A stretch of 5,917 nucleotides of DNA from NCBI GenBank assembly GCA_937981305.1, contig CALJPB010000059.1, forward strand, positions 1 through 5,917. The letters run 5' to 3'. The notes under the pieces are model-generated. The model made no database searches. It was not told where the DNA came from and saw only the letters and a program-made list of their open reading frames with translations. The translations under genes were made by a program, and so were the position numbers. Shown piece by piece: positions 5,867-5,917 of the stretch; the stretch's first letter is position 1, and every line of letters begins with the position of its first letter. Source of the DNA: an uncultured Selenomonas sp. (GTDB lineage Bacteria; Bacillota; Negativicutes; Selenomonadales; Selenomonadaceae).

Positions 5867-5917
5867 ATGTTTTTCTTCGTCAACTTGCTCGGCCTTGTTG
5901 TGTTCCTCGGAATCGGT
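5867..5917 (+). CDS. Probable nucleoside transporter (NupC/CNT family), N-terminal fragment
   Basis: Only 17 codons are present before the window ends, reading MFFFVNLLGLVVFLGIG. This is a strongly hydrophobic N-terminal membrane segment, and no stop occurs. Concentrative nucleoside transporters of Firmicutes commonly start with a short hydrophobic stretch of this type (NLLGLxVFLGI). The position 25 bp after pdp in a nucleoside-catabolism operon fits a proton- or sodium-coupled nucleoside importer in the inner membrane. The start is supported by the G-run ribosome site at 5856-5862. The family call rests mostly on context plus a very short match, so another membrane protein is possible. Confidence 0.5.
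   Translation, partial: MFFFVNLLGLVVFLGIG

Noticed and set aside
4390..5883. A 497-codon open frame on the minus strand opposite pdp and the end of deoB.
   Set aside because: It lies antisense to well-conserved deoB and pdp. Its product is rich in Arg, His, Asp and Ala, as expected from a mirror of GC-rich codons, and has no recognisable domain. Long antisense frames are common at this GC content.

Overview
The window looks like a chromosomal piece of a GC-rich member of the Firmicutes (Bacillota). A Selenomonas-like Negativicute is my best guess. This is inference: the coding regions are GC-rich with strong GC preference at third positions, the Shine-Dalgarno sites are strong (AGGAGG 8 nt before ATG), and the phosphopentomutase and pyrimidine-nucleoside phosphorylase resemble the Bacillus forms in residue numbering. 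No phage, transposon, CRISPR or RNA-gene signal was seen.

Layout. The left end (1-298, minus strand) is the start of a membrane transporter of the bile acid:sodium symporter/ACR3 arsenite-permease-like family, cut by the window edge. A 195-bp AT-rich gap follows, holding its extended -10 promoter, an imperfect dyad and a hairpin. Next (494-1132, minus) is a Crp/Fnr-superfamily regulator. A 122-bp divergent control region (1133-1255) separates it from a plus-strand run that continues to the window end: NCS2/AzgA-type purine-base permease (1256-2518), deoD purine nucleoside phosphorylase (2592-3302), deoB phosphopentomutase (3321-4505), pdp pyrimidine-nucleoside phosphorylase (4519-5841), and the first 17 codons of a probable concentrative nucleoside transporter (5867 onward).

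How it works together. DeoD and Pdp phosphorolyse purine and pyrimidine (deoxy)nucleosides to free bases and (deoxy)ribose-1-phosphate. DeoB converts the sugar phosphate to (deoxy)ribose-5-phosphate for central metabolism. The NCS2 permease would move purine bases, and the last gene probably imports nucleosides. The deoD-deoB-pdp-transporter genes are 13-25 bp apart and almost certainly one transcript. The permease is joined to them across 73 bp that contain a terminator-like hairpin, so it may be partly uncoupled. deoC and cdd are not in the window.

The metabolic genes are conventional. The less explained part is the divergent regulator/permease control region. It has a perfect 13-bp inverted repeat spanning both promoters and a TTTGAT-N3-ATCAAA palindrome on the permease -10. 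The same half-sites recur upstream of the left-end transporter. I did not find a convincing undescribed system.
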